Notes: a model not told the origin generated them from the sequence alone. A DNA stretch of 64,000 nucleotides from Ciona intestinalis (GCF_000224145.3 NC_020175.2:2331278-2395277); one strand, 5' to 3'; counted from the first letter of the stretch, positions 12,201 to 21,528 are shown. Translations and numbers: made by a program.

Positions 12201-14751
12201 ACTTACGTGCTCAATAACATCTGAGAAAAATTTATCGGAAGCTATGTTTTTATTTTCTTGGTTTGAGTATATACAGTTTTTTATAAATTTAAATGAACAT
12301 AGGAAAATAGTGGTGGTATCAAATTTGTTAAAATGCTTTGCATAAGAACATACAGTGTAATCTAATCTGTTTAACTATTATAAATATTATTTACATTCAT
12401 TCATTCAATCATTATTTAAGTTAGAAAAAATATATAGTAAAGAAAAATCATATTTTTTAAAAATTAGAACATTTTTTTTATTCTTGTATCTACTTTAAGA
12501 GTCTGAAAATGACTGTCTTAATTTCTTATTCTCTTTCTTTCTCTTTGGAGTAGAATGGAGGAGGAGGAGTGGAGATCGAGAGTTGTTGTTGATGAAGATC
12601 GGATGAAATTTCATCGGGTTCTTCCAGGAACAGAACAAACGAATAAATCGAATCAACTCGATCGACTTACTTGCCTCTTGAAAGATGAACCGAAGAAGTT
12701 GGCTCTAAAGCGCCCTCCAGTGCCTGAGATACCACCACTGTCAGTGGTGAGTAGAAAAATAGAGATATTGTAGAAAATCATCGACAAACATTTTAAAAAT
12801 TAAAAAAAAATTAAAAAACAGTTAAAATTACAGTTAAAAAGGCAGTTTTGAAAAACAGGTAAAAAACAGTTAAAATTACAGTTAAAAAAAAACAGTTAAA
12901 AATAGTTAAAAAATTCTAAACTAGATACAGAAATAATAGTTTAAAATATTTTCTTTATTAATTAAAACAACAGTTAAAATTTTTACCATTTTCTTATGTG
13001 CTTAGAATGACCTACAGAACCACCACGTTTAATTTATAAACCCAAACATGAATGTAAAGTGCTACAAGTTAACGAATGTGATGTTTTGTATATTAATTGA
13101 TTTAGACTGCGATCAAAAAATGGTAATACAATTAGAATTTAAAAATTTTAATAGTGTGGTACACCATACGTCTCTGTCGACATAGGCACTTGCCGGTATA
13201 GTTTACAATTGTGTGCCAAAATAAAATAAAATAAACAAGGAAATAAATCGAGTTAAAAAATTCAAAAAATTAAATAATAAAACGCTAACCGCTAGGCCTA
13301 GCTTTGTCACCTGTGTGATAAAGTAACACGGACATGTTATTTTCGACACCTTGCCTAGTCAGTTCCATAATTGTTTACTTTAATAAATTAGCAGTTTGAC
13401 CTAAGGAACTGGAATATCTAGTGTTATCATTTGGCAACTGGCACAGTGGAATGACCGTTCATGTCATAAAATAATTGGTTCATAGCGGGTTCAAAACTCG
13501 GTGCTGTTACCATTGGGGCTGTGTAAAGCAAGACCAATACATAATAGAATAATATAGTAGGGTGGGGGAAGATGGGACACCGTTAGCACATGGTATCCAA
13601 ATATCCTTATCGTGTTTTAAACAATTAATAACAGTCTATGGGAGTTGTGAAGATATATATAGTTTTATAATTCATTGAATGGTCACTGTTTACTACTAAA
13701 TGGGACGAGAAAATGGAATGAAAAGGTTTCACATCTTATATATATATATATTAATTTTTGGTAAGATGGGACACTTTTAGCACATAATATGTAAATATCC
13801 TAATCTTTTAAACAATTACCAACGGTCAATGTAAGTCGTAAAGATATGGTTTTATAATTCTTTAAATATTCTTTGTTTACTACCAAATGGGACCAGGAAT
13901 TAGAATGAAATATACAATACCTGTATTCACAACACCCACTACACTTATATAAACACAATATAAACTTATTTTATTAACTGTTATGCAGCAGTTATATTTT
14001 TTGCATCGTAGGTTCAAAACCCAAGCGTAGATCGTGCTGCACGAGCCCGTGGGGTAAAACTACCACCTGCATTTGATGAGAGTCGTGAGAAAAACGTTGG
14101 GTTTATGGTTGGTCCTTATGATGATAGCAGTTGGAATATGGAGCGAAATAAAGTTCCAATAAAAGACCCACACCACCAGTATTTCGCCGAAAAATGGGGC
14201 CATGACATGAAGTAAGTCGACATTTTGAGATTCAATCATGTTTTGCAGTTATTTTTTGTGAAAGGTTTATTTATTTTTTTGATGCCTGTTTGGAATATTT
14301 TTTATAAGAACAGCATTATATGGAAGTAATTTTCTGTACATGGCAATTTGCGGTAATATAAAATATAGTAAGGTGGGGTAAGACATGACACTTTAGCACA
14401 TAATATCCAAATACCCTGAACAACGGTCTATTGGAGTCATGGGGATTTGGTTTTATTATTCTTTGATTGTTCTTTGTTTACTACCGAATGGGACATGAGA
14501 AAATAGGATAAAATGTTGTCCCATCTTTCCCCATCCTACTATACTATATTTTTTTATTGCGTTATCAGAAAATAGGATGATGGGTTTACTTCTGAAGAAA
14601 TGTACTTTACATAGATAGACATCTTCATTTCCGAAGCTGCAAAGCACTAAAATATGTTTATATTATAAATTATATTGGCATTTTTTAAACCTACTTTATT
14701 TTTAGATGTAAAGAAAACAGTGTCAGCACTTTACATGCAGCGAACAGTTGA
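297..14751 (+). CDS. Probable axonemal protein, CFAP92/KIAA1257-like (DUF4550-type), 5'-partial
   Basis: Sixteen exons in one continuous frame: 297-474, 1361-1485, 2144-2240, 2616-2796, 4841-5068, 5389-5552, 6493-6635, 7117-7307, 8297-8444, 8906-9063, 9945-10111, 10683-10946, 11961-12086, 12554-12746, 14012-14211, 14706-14751 (stop TGA). All introns are GT-AG and together they give about 869 residues; the N-terminus lies left of the window. The first exons read as a C2-like sheet (LVINLKAVKDLP, then IYFEDVHVILL, then LMLEVHDRD). Exons 6-8 carry LDVITGFHLIDG and LYVRDMVPHKC, which I associate with the DUF4550 family of flagellar FAP92/KIAA1257 proteins. The C-terminal half is charged, with Trp/Tyr/Pro motifs such as RRWTPID and YAYHPTYNSAML, typical of axonemal proteins. 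A cilium or flagellum role is inferred from family memory; the exon structure is directly seen. A different DUF4550-containing relative is possible. Confidence 0.8.
506..778 (+). mobile_element. MITE copy (TAGTAGGGTGGGG family), internally expanded
   Basis: This is the dominant repeat of the window. A full copy is about 190 bp: TAGTAGGGTGGGGGAAGATG, then CACCTTTAGCACATAATATCC, a central GTTTTAAACAATTAACAAC, TTTACTACCAAATGGGAC, then the inverted end CATCTTCCCCCACCCTACTA, usually flanked by TA. Here plus means the GCACATAATATCC side comes first; minus means the TTTCATTCTATTTTCTCG side comes first. This copy is about 80 bp longer than usual because the TTTACTA-AAATGGGACAAGAAA part is duplicated. 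It lies in intron 1 of the CFAP92-like gene. It may correspond to the published Ciona MITE Cimi-1, which I could not check. Confidence 0.85.
1960..2135 (+). repeat. Interspersed repeat X (third family)
   Basis: Runs from a GTAGTACCCACGCTT start through AATGTAAATATGTGTTTTAC and AACAACTGTTGTTTTGTCGC to CCGCAATCAAGGAGACAAAT and a (TTA)-rich tail. The same order of blocks recurs at 23205, 33514 and 44943. No protein is encoded. The tail resembles the 3' end of a SINE or LINE. Confidence 0.6.
2855..4395. mobile_element. Non-autonomous hAT-like DNA element carrying a minisatellite
   Basis: The ends are a perfect 15-bp inverted repeat: CAGTGGCGCACCCAG on the left and CTGGGTGCGCCACTG on the right. 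They are flanked by an 8-bp direct repeat GCTCCGAC (2847-2854 and 4396-4403), which fits hAT-type insertion. The target was a SINE, whose halves flank the element. The interior is almost entirely a 41-bp tandem repeat plus about 170 bp of unique sequence and a G-run/C-run palindrome near the right end. No transposase frame is present, so it would need enzyme in trans. It lies in intron 4 of the CFAP92-like gene. Confidence 0.8.
2881..4203 (+). repeat. 41-bp minisatellite, about 32 copies
   Basis: Near-identical units containing GACGAGTTCGCGGCCGTGTA and then a CGTAGCGTCGTTTAAC segment. Variation is limited to a few positions (CGTAGC/CATAGC, GGGGGAC/GAGGGAC/GTGGGAC). It is GC- and CpG-rich in an AT-rich locus. 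It has no spacers, so it is not a CRISPR-like array. Confidence 0.95.
4404..4530 (+). mobile_element. SINE right half, split by the hAT-like element
   Basis: Continues the composite SINE from CCAGTGTTCACTAATGGG to the GTAACTCATAAGCCGACATG region. The matching left piece (TTTTTAACGGCAACTGCTCC) is at 2834-2854. Together they show the SINE was present before the DNA element inserted. Confidence 0.75.
5574..5739 (+). mobile_element. Composite tRNA-derived SINE, 5' part, running into a gap
   Basis: Type copy for the SINE family here. The head CCGGTGCCGTGGCATATTGG then GCGCGCCTGCCTGTAACCC and GGGTTCATGGCTCG resembles a tRNA with A- and B-box promoter elements. The body contains GCAATTGCTCCAACCCAGTGG and TCAGCCAT, where sequence breaks into the N gap. 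Other copies continue to GTAAGCTGGCACGAGGTGTA, GACTGTCGTTTTCCGGCCAC and an ATTC-repeat tail. I believe this is the Ciona SINE Cics-1. Confidence 0.85.
5740..6217. other. Assembly gap (478 N)
   Basis: The gap starts inside a plus-strand SINE and ends inside a minus-strand SINE, so an inverted SINE pair probably blocked assembly. Confidence 0.95.
6218..6412 (-). mobile_element. SINE copy, minus orientation
   Basis: Reads TGGCTGACAATTTAAACAAT, then ACACATACGCCCACAATG, then TTGAACCTATTACCTCTGGG, the complement of the SINE body and tRNA head. It lies just upstream of exon 7 of the CFAP92-like gene. Confidence 0.8.
6721..6806 (-). mobile_element. SINE head fragment
   Basis: Contains only the complement of the tRNA-like head (GAACCCATAACCCTGGGTTAC, CAGGCGCGCTAACCAC), truncated on both sides. 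Confidence 0.7.
7318..7520 (-). pseudogene. Inverted fragment of the anoctamin gene (intron 2 end plus 5' part of exon 3)
   Basis: The complement of this interval matches 30965-31158 almost continuously. It includes GCTAATGTAAATTGGG, the intron end, the AG acceptor, and about 62 nt of anoctamin exon 3 (TTCATGACTTGCTGTTC, then TACGACACGCATGAAAAAGA). Within the exon part the copy has one silent change and two that would alter residues (Ile to Thr, Ala to Val). It begins within about 10 bp of the exon 8 donor of the CFAP92-like gene and is bounded on the right by a SINE. It is too short to encode anything. Confidence 0.85.
7537..7873 (-). mobile_element. SINE copy, near full length, minus orientation
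   Basis: Begins with the (GAAT)n complement of the SINE tail and runs through CCTCGCGTGGCCGGAAAATG, the body and the tRNA-like head to TGCCACGGCACC. Confidence 0.85.
7917..8107 (-). mobile_element. MITE copy
   Basis: Intact ends. It lies in intron 8 of the CFAP92-like gene, next to the SINE at 7537-7873. Confidence 0.85.
9064..9944 (+). repeat. Intron built of tandem duplications, including copies of its own donor
   Basis: Intron 10 of the CFAP92-like gene. The true donor context ATTGTAAGTTTTCTATATTT recurs at about 9191. Close variants (ATTGTAAGTTCATCTATACC, ATTGTAAGTTTATCTATATT) start near 9600 and 9775. The units are about 130 bp, then about 175 bp, the latter each carrying ACAGAAA and AATTCTGTAAAAAAT. 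Confidence 0.75.
10164..10353 (+). mobile_element. MITE copy
   Basis: The 3' terminus is altered to a C-run (about 12 C) before CACTACTA. It is intronic in the CFAP92-like gene. Confidence 0.8.
10951..11118 (+). repeat. Two tandem 83-bp units next to an exon donor
   Basis: The unit GCTGCTGTTAAATTTTGTGT through TTTTCAGTTTTACCTATTT occurs twice, starting 4 bp after the exon 12 donor. Each unit contains a TTTTCAG acceptor-like site. Confidence 0.8.
11434..11872 (+). mobile_element. Two SINE copies head to tail
   Basis: The first (to about 11686) lacks the tRNA-like head but keeps GCTGCTACCATTGTGGGCG and a complete tail. The second (11687-11872) restarts at CAGTGGTCACTAATGGGTTT and ends near CACGCAAGAATAAAG. 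A degraded piece of repeat X may follow (11868-11950). Confidence 0.75.
13441..13545 (+). mobile_element. Degenerate SINE head
   Basis: Shows CACAGTGGAATGACCG, GGGTTCAAAACTCGGTGCTG and ACCATTGGGGC spacing like the tRNA-like head. Much diverged. Confidence 0.45.
13555..13737 (+). mobile_element. MITE copy, 3' end lost to a TA run
   Basis: Normal left end; the right end stops at CACATCTTATATATA. A second left-truncated plus copy follows at about 13761-13911. Both lie in the intron before exon 15 of the CFAP92-like gene. Confidence 0.75.
14366..14541 (+). mobile_element. MITE copy
   Basis: Nearly full length, lacking part of the central GTTTTAAACAATTAAC block. It lies in the last intron of the CFAP92-like gene. 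Confidence 0.8.
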
Positions 14752-14790
14752 AGTGAAATATGCAGAAAAAATTACAAGAAGTGTATTTTG

Positions 14791-14838
14791 AATAAATCTA
14801 ACCTATACAGTTGTCTGAGGCAGAATGTAAAGAAATAA
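14791..14838 (+). terminator. Poly(A) signals of the CFAP92-like gene
   Basis: AATAAA at 14791-14796 and a second AATAAA about 40 bp later, 40-85 bp after the stop codon. Confidence 0.6.
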
Positions 14839-15447
14839 AGAGTTTGTGTAATTTTAGAAGTAGTTTAGAGTAGGAAAGGATTCATGGTTATATATGTGGT
14901 AGTTAATAACTACTAGTGTACACTAGTTATATTGGTAAGCTGCAGTGTAATGTATTCACAAACATTTTTGCAGTCGTCAGCAAGTAGGATACTCCTTTAA
15001 GAAAGAATCTGGAAAATGTGCTTTGGTTTAAAAAAGTGATTATGTATATGTAGTAAGGGAAGGGAAGATGGGACACATTTTCAACACGAATAGAATGTTT
15101 GGATATATTGTTCTAAAATAGTCCCATCTTACCCCACCCTACTGAATACATATAAATGTATACATATACATAAATGTGTATTTTAGTACTGTGGGATAAG
15201 GTGAGATACCATTATCACCTAAAACCCATATAACCTGATCGTGTTCTGAACAATTAACAACGCTATTCGCTGAGATACGGTTAGGAAAATGAGAATAATA
15301 AAGAAAAGAGAATGAAAATGTCCCAGCTTATACTATATGTGTATGAGAATGTACGAGTATATATTAAAATGTGTAATAGTCTGTAGTGAATTTTATTCTA
15401 ATTTAATTGCAAAATAAAAATGCCCGTAAAAAGAATTTTAAATACAA
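14839..15447. other. Intergenic stretch with two defective MITEs
   Basis: Contains a deleted MITE of about 93 bp (15051-15143) with both ends kept, and a diverged plus copy (15184-15336). I see no convincing exon or core promoter. Confidence 0.6.
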
Positions 15448-16781
15448 ATGTCGTTGAATTCTTCCGTCAGTTTGTACCACAAAGAGCGTGGACTTCTTTC
15501 CAAACACTTCGACATTAAGGAACTAACGGATGAAGAAAAACAGAACCACTTATTCCGTATTCCACCTCTGCAGCCAAAATTCGCCAAGCAGCTCTCGGAC
15601 GAAATAAAGGTATCTATTAACCACCCACCTGCTTAGTTGGAAAGTTTATTTTTTGCGCAGAAAATATTTTTCACAATATTTTTGGCGTGGAGTTACGAAG
15701 TAAAAAATAATGCGCGGTTTGGCGCCGATATTTTTACGGTTTTATAGTTATGCGGTAGAATTGTTTGAAAACGAATTGTGCGCACAGTTTTCTTACGAAT
15801 TAACGTATAAAGGTGGCTGTACACAGTATCCGGAATTCGTCCGTTTTGCCTATTTTGTCCGGATCTCGCTGCCGCATGCGGAATTGGACACGGGTTTTGC
15901 ATACGACTTTGCAAGCGAATTCGCATGTCGGATAGTGTGTACAGCCTTAATAATTGTGGCGTTGAATTGCGCAGATTGTGGGGGGAAACCCCAGAAGTCA
16001 TTGTTTCCAATCTGTCCTGCCTGCCTGTAGCCTCCGGCTCGGTATTTTTTAATTGACAAAAAGTCAAGTCGAAGCCGAACTAGTTGGACAGCAACTACGT
16101 GTTCCACTTAGTGGTCATGATTTGATTTGCTGAGCAGTTGGACACCCTATATTTGCATATAGTAATGTGTGAAAAGATGGGACATTTTTAACACATAATA
16201 TCCAAACATTCTGATTGTTTTAAACAATTAACAACGGTCTATGGGAGTTGTGATGATGCAGTTCTATAATTCTTTTAATGTTCTTTGTTTACTACCATAT
16301 GGAACGACAAAATAGAATGTAAAGGTGTCCCATCTTCCTTAACCCTACTTATATTATGTAGTTATTGCTGGAAATTCGATAAAAACTATTTTTACTAAAG
16401 GATGACACTGATGATTTGAGCAAAACAGAAGATCATATAAATACTTCCAGCGAATACAGAATCCAATACCCACCATATAAAGTGCTTCCACGCTTGCATG
16501 AGATCTACCCACGTCATACTTTCCATGGCCTTGCACCCTTGACCGATGACGGAAAACCAGTGACCCGTGACGCTAGCATCGGATTGGTGGGTTCGAGAGA
16601 AAATGCAACAGTTGTCACTAGCAACCGTCATGCACCCGGCACTATGCACGAAAATGAAGCGAGCGTTGAAATATCGCAACCACCAATAGCCGTAAGTTCG
16701 TGAATATATTTTTTCCGCACAACTGTTTCTAACTACACGAAACTGAGTCAGTCACCGCAGACGGACGTATTTTGGAATTAA
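15448..16781 (+). CDS. Unrecognised small gene, two clear exons plus a likely short last exon
   Basis: Exon 1 15448-15609 starts ATGTCGTTGAATTC and encodes 54 residues (KERGLLSKHFDIKELTDEEK, then RIPPLQPKFAKQL). Exon 2 16401-16691 encodes 97 residues (YPPYKVLPRLHEIYPRHTFH, then DASIGLVGSRENATVV). Both are phase 0 with good GT-AG sites. A final exon at 16761-16781 would add TDVFWN and a stop; an alternative acceptor after GGGGCATCAG gives ESENIV and a stop. The protein of about 157 residues is soluble, Pro/His/Tyr-rich, with no signal peptide or membrane segment. That composition recalls small sperm or microtubule-associated proteins, but I do not recognise the family. An ATG 29 bp upstream in another frame opens a 32-codon reading frame that overlaps exon 1. 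Confidence 0.6.
15815..15946 (+). mobile_element. Fold-back element, 132 bp, with GGCTGTACACA ends
   Basis: The ends GGCTGTACACAGTATCCG and CGGATAGTGTGTACAGCC are inverted repeats. Next come a GAATTCG block and CGCATGCGGAATT. Related elements occupy 21703-21836 and 26929-27063. It sits in intron 1 of the small unknown gene; open frames across it on both strands reflect its palindromic nature. Confidence 0.7.
16160..16350 (+). mobile_element. MITE copy
   Basis: Diverged left end (TAGTAATGTGTGAAAAGATG). It ends about 50 bp upstream of exon 2 of the small unknown gene. Confidence 0.75.
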
Positions 16782-17849
16782 AATACGCCGACATGTAATG
16801 GGGCATCAGGAGTCCGAAAATATAGTTTAATTAAACTAAAGAGTAATCGATTTCAAAACAAGGCTGTGTAGTCTTTTTAATACAGATAGGGCGGGGGGAG
16901 ATGGGACTACTTTTAATCGATTTTCTCATTCCATTTGGTTGTAAACACAGAAAATTTAAACAATTATAAAACCGTATTCTCAAGACGCCCATAGACCGTT
17001 GGTAATTGTTTAAAACAGGATCAGGATTTTTATATATTTTGCTAAAGGTGTCCCATCTTTCCCACTCTATACAAACAAAGGCGTAGTTAGTACGTGTTAT
17101 ACTTTATGGCACACGATATATAAACAATACCATGGTTGTCTAATAGATTTTGTATTTAGTATCATATGAAACATCAACGGAATTTTATTACAGTTTTATT
17201 TAGTTTGCGGCTTATTTCATTGTGCACTGTGAGTTCAATATACAAACTTGTATTTACATGCTTGGTCGATCTGGTTTTCCTATATATGCAGGTGTATACA
17301 AACTGGTATATTAAATGTACACCTATATGATTACTGGTACAACCTTTTTTATATAGGCCTATCACGTCCTATATAATAGAGAAAAAGGTGGATATCTACT
17401 AGAATAACCAGATATGTATCTGTAGGGCCGTGGGCCTTTGCGTTACGTAGCAACGTCGCCGAATTCGTAATATTCGGACAGACGCGTAAATTGCTTTGTG
17501 GGTTTGGACAACTCTGGGTTTGGCGTATCGACTTGTGCGTATGCAGACAGCCTTTTAATTAGCTAGCCGCTGTTCAGCCCAAACAAAAAACCGCATGGCA
17601 CCTCGGGCAGTATAACGCAGTGAATAAGGCGCTGTGCCAGTATTCATATGAATTAATAATAGAGTTCCAGCTGATTCTATAGCATTGCAATGTAGACAGA
17701 CTTCAGTGTATATCTACAGCTTGGAGACATGTTTCATTAATTTGAGTAAAAGAAGCCATATGTACTGTTTCGATCTAATTCGTAGGAAAACAAGCACCTG
17801 GAAGCAGTTAAAGAATTTGGACAATTTTGAACTAAGTTAGACACCAGTT
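16782..17849. other. Intergenic stretch upstream of the fucosyltransferase
   Basis: Holds one minus-orientation MITE (about 16887-17070). The rest has no coding evidence. TTCGTAG/GAAAAC at 17780-17790, 65 bp before the fucosyltransferase ATG, is an acceptor with no obvious donor and could be a trans-splice acceptor. Confidence 0.5.
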
Positions 17850-20800
17850 ATGAAATTTTTAGTTGGTAGCTGGCAACATACAAGAAAAACAAAGTATGTC
17901 GTATTGCTTGCAGGAGTAATTCTAACCTGGCAAATTGCATGGATCAGTTTTCCAGCAAACAATCTGCAAAACTATCAGCAAACATTATTAAAATTTATGC
18001 GAGGCAATTCCACCACTGCTTCTGTAAAGAGAGTTGAGAATCAAACTCTGCTGAAATCTGCGCCTTTTCTTGAGGAACAGATTGAGTTTACAAACCCTAT
18101 GGACGTAGGGTGGTCAGACACGATCGGACAAATTCGCAAACGGTTTCAAAATAGCACGGAACCTTACAACCCGTTCAGTACAGTAATCGATCCCAAGATA
18201 CGGGAACAGCTGAGGATGGCTTTGAAAAACGCTACAGATGAGGTAAGATTTGACTTCAACAAAATAAAAGGTAACAAAAAGTGTCTATGTATTGTAGGAT
18301 AGGGTATAAGATGTGATAATATTTAAACNNNNNNNNNNNNNNNNNNNNNNNNNNNNNNNNNNNNNNNNNNNNNNNNNNTATCAGCCATACATATAACAGT
18401 TTTTGACGATACCAAATTATCAGCCATACATAAAAAAAATGAAAAAATCCCAAAAAAATAATCACCTACAAAGTAACATACATGGCAACTAGTAAGCTGG
18501 CACGAGGTGTTAAACCCGTGTGGTAACGACTGTCGTTTTCCGGCCACGCGAGGATAAAGTAAGTTGCATTCATTCATTCATACATTCATGAATACATCTA
18601 AGCAACACAAAATAATACTGCATAGTTTGAAAATCTAGTTTAAACATTATTTATCTTATCCTTAAGGTATGGTTTTCAACATGTCACCTATAGAGTGCCT
18701 GTACGTTTTTGAATGAAAAATTAGTGTTTCTCAAATGGCTGGGTGGAATTTCACTCTATTTTCTCGTCAAAATTGGTATTAAACAAACAACATTAAAAAA
18801 ATATATAAACACGTATTTTTTCGATATTTATCAGGATATTTGGATATTATGTGCTAAAAGTGTCCCATCTTACCCCGCAGTACTATATGAATACTTCGGA
18901 CAGTACGTTGTTTTGTTCTATAATGCTTTTTTGTGTATTGGTTGATACCTTTGCACCCACATGTAATTTTAAGTCAAATCTTCTATTTCAGATAAATATT
19001 TTGATTTGGTATCCGCCGTTTGGAAAACGCCTGGACCGCCGAGTTCAAAGCAACGAATGTGGAAACTGTAAGATTACCCAGAACCGATCTTTGGTAACCA
19101 GCCAGTTGAATTTTAAAACAATTTTTATGTTTCTGTTTTTTGTTTTTATATTTATGTTATGCTTTAAGTTTGCATTGGTTTAGTTATATAGTAGTCTAGG
19201 GGAAGATGGGACACCTTTTCATTCTATTTTTCGTCCCATTTGGTAGACAGAAATGAAAAAAAAAACTGTATCCTCACGACTTCCATAGACCGTTGTAGGT
19301 TGTTTAAAACACGATCAGGATGTTTGTACATTATGTGCTAAAGGTGTCCTATCTTTTAGATCGATGAACCAAACACAAAAGCTGTTCTATTTCATTACCG
19401 TGAGCTTGATGTCTCTACGATGCCCAACCCAAGTACAAGGTAGGGTTTTTAACTTTATCTAATATAGGTGCTAAACATCGCCCGGCGCCATGGCAAATTG
19501 GCTGGCGCGCCGCCTTATATGCGCGGGTTACGGGTTCAAAGCTCGTCACGGCTAATATGAATCAACGTAACTTACTTTATCTTTAAGGAAAACGACAGTC
19601 GTTATAACACGAGTGTTCATACACCTCGTGTCACCTTACGAATTATATAGCGGCCACATGGTGTATAAAGTATAGAACACCCGTGTTGGCTGTGGTTACC
19701 CGCCACGCGTAAGTAAGTAATTTACATTCATTTATATTAGTGTAATACACAAATACTTGCATATTGGTTACTTAAAACGAAACCTAACTGAACCATGCAT
19801 GTGGACATTATTACCTGTTAGTTTACTACCAACAAGGTCGTATTTACTGTTTTTTTTGTACAGACGAAACGACCAATATAATATTTTTTGGACCATGGAG
19901 AGCACAGTTTCGATACGGGGTTACCATTCAAACTACGAGGCATTTGATGATGTTTTCAACTTAACGATGAGTCACAGGTGTAAGATATAAACTCTAGCCG
20001 ATAGTTATTATAAAAGCGTGGCATTTAGCAAGGAACTTGTGAGGGAAGATGAGGGGGCACCTTTTATAGTAGGGTGGGGAAAGATGGGACACCTTTTCAT
20101 TATATTTTCTCGTTCTATTTGGTAGTAAACAAAGAACATTCAAGGAATTTTAAAACTATATCCTCACGACTCCCATAGACCGTTGTTAATTATTAAAAAC
20201 ACGATCAGGATATTTGGATATTATGTGCTAAAGGTGTCCTGTCTTCCCTCACCCTACTATAATTTTATTTTTCTAGTGAACAGATAATATTATTAAACCG
20301 TATCCTCACGACACCAATAGAGGGTTGTTAATTGTTTAAAACACGATCAGGATAACTGGATATTATGTGCAAAAGGTGTCCTATTTCAAAACATAACGGT
20401 ATTTACTGCAACTCAGTAGACACTAACTGGTTGTCTAAACTGCTTCCCGTTGAGAAAATATATGCTGTTGATTTATTATGAAGAATTAACAAAAGTTGAA
20501 TGTATTTTCTTGGCCGTAAAAGTTTTTTTTTTTCAGGCGAGACTCTGATATTTTCAATCCGTACGGGATCGGGGCGAGTTTTACGTCCTTTTTAGAGAAA
20601 CCTGATAAAGAGAACAGTGTTGTGGATAAAATCATTCAAAGCAAAACTAAGTTGGCGGTTTGGGTGGTGTCGAACTGTGCAGCTAAAAAAAGAATCAGTT
20701 ATGTTAACGCCCTTGTTAGTTACGGGCTTGCAATTGATCGGAAAGGAAGATGTTACGAGCCCAACGTGGATCGTTCAGCGTTTCAAATCGAATCGATCAA

Positions 20801-21263
20801 ACAGTACAAGTTCTATTTCGCCTTCGAAAACAGCTATCACTGTCGAGATTACATTACTGAGAAATTTTATATAAACTCAATACGACAGGGCGCGGTTCCG
20901 GTTGTATATGGAGCGACAAAGGAGGATTATACAGCCTTTGCGCCGCCGAACTCATTTATATTCGCAGAAGAATACTCGCCACAGCTACTGGTAGAATATC
21001 TGCAATATCTTGACCAAAACGAGACGGCTTATAGGCAGTATTTTGCTTGGAGGACAAAACCAATCAAATGGTTTCCGAATTTAAGGTACGCCATTGGATT
21101 TTGCCAGCTGTGTAGAACTCTGCATGGGATTAATGTTGACAGTTTAAGATTCAACGAAACGAATGAAGATATTCCTTTGTTTGGCTTACCGAGACAACCA
21201 AGGACAGTGAAATCTTTAAAATCTTGGCTGTACGGCAACGATAAGTTCTGCGAGAAAAACTAG
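17850..21263 (+). CDS. Alpha-1,3-fucosyltransferase, GT10 family
   Basis: Five exons (17850-18242, 18992-19093, 19360-19439, 19864-19977, 20537-21263) give a 471-residue protein with all phases consistent. It is a type II Golgi enzyme: short cytoplasmic tail, one membrane anchor at about residues 16-34 (YVVLLAGVILTWQIAWISF), a stem with NST/NQT/NAT glycosylation sites, then the catalytic domain. FWTMEST matches the acceptor-side family motif. YKFYFAFENS, residues about 320-329, followed by CRDYITEKF and AVPVVYG, is the GDP-fucose-binding signature of alpha-1,3-fucosyltransferases. It should move fucose from GDP-fucose to GlcNAc of glycans. The exact acceptor (Lewis type or N-glycan core) cannot be told. 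The start is the first in-frame ATG before the anchor. Confidence 0.92.
18329..18378. other. Assembly gap (50 N)
   Basis: Lies within fucosyltransferase intron 1, immediately before a SINE that lacks its head; the head is presumably in the gap. Confidence 0.95.
18379..18592 (+). mobile_element. SINE copy, head missing
   Basis: TATCAGCCATACATA is repeated twice about 40 bp apart. The copy then runs through CTGGCACGAGGTG and CCGGCCACGCGAGGATAAAG to an ATTC tail. Confidence 0.8.
18738..18886 (-). mobile_element. MITE copy, shortened
   Basis: The central CATAGACCGTTGTTAATTG part is deleted. It ends ACCCCGCAGTACTA, about 105 bp before exon 2 of the fucosyltransferase. Confidence 0.7.
19189..19357 (-). 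mobile_element. MITE copy truncated exactly at a splice acceptor
   Basis: Starts TAGTAGTCTAGGGGAAGATG and proceeds as usual to GGTGTCCTATCTTTTAG, where the last C-rich terminus is missing and fucosyltransferase exon 3 begins at 19360. The MITE therefore supplies the pyrimidine tract and perhaps the AG. Confidence 0.75.
19478..19735 (+). mobile_element. SINE head joined to an inverted SINE tail and a further tail
   Basis: CCGGCGCCATGGCAAATTGG through GGGTTCAAAGCTCGTCACGG is the plus head. It is followed by a minus tail segment (CTTACTTTATC, CGACAGTCGTTATAACACG) and then a plus tail segment. It is a rearranged copy in fucosyltransferase intron 3. Confidence 0.6.
20067..20259 (-). mobile_element. 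MITE copy with a partial second copy behind it
   Basis: Full length. A left-truncated minus copy follows to about 20390, so the unit AAACCGTATCCTCACGAC to GGTGTCCTA is repeated. Confidence 0.8.
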
Positions 21264-21335
21264 TGAACATATTTTTTAAAGTTTTTTTAGATTAATCGGG
21301 GAAAATCGTGGCCCAATATTTCAAAGCCACTAATA

Positions 21336-21528
21336 TAGTATTGTGGGGGAAAGATGGAATACCTTTTCAATTGATTTTTTCCTACCATTTTGTAGTAAAC
21401 AAAAAAAGTTCAAAAAAATATAAAACCGTATCTTTACAACTCCCACCGTTGTTAATCGTTTAAAACTTGATCAGGATATTTTGGTAACTGCTTGTGCTAG
21501 AGGTGTCCCATCTCCCCCCACCCTACTA
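21336..21528 (-). mobile_element. MITE copy; its right end opens the 1.6-kb duplication
   Basis: Full-length copy 73 bp after the fucosyltransferase stop. The duplicated segment begins at AGAGGTGTCCC within it. An AATAAA at 21537-21542 is a possible fucosyltransferase poly(A) signal. Confidence 0.8.

Noticed and set aside
15693..16107. Overlapping open frames on both strands (106, 124 and 85 codons)
   Set aside because: They are products of the fold-back element palindrome and flanking sequence inside an intron.
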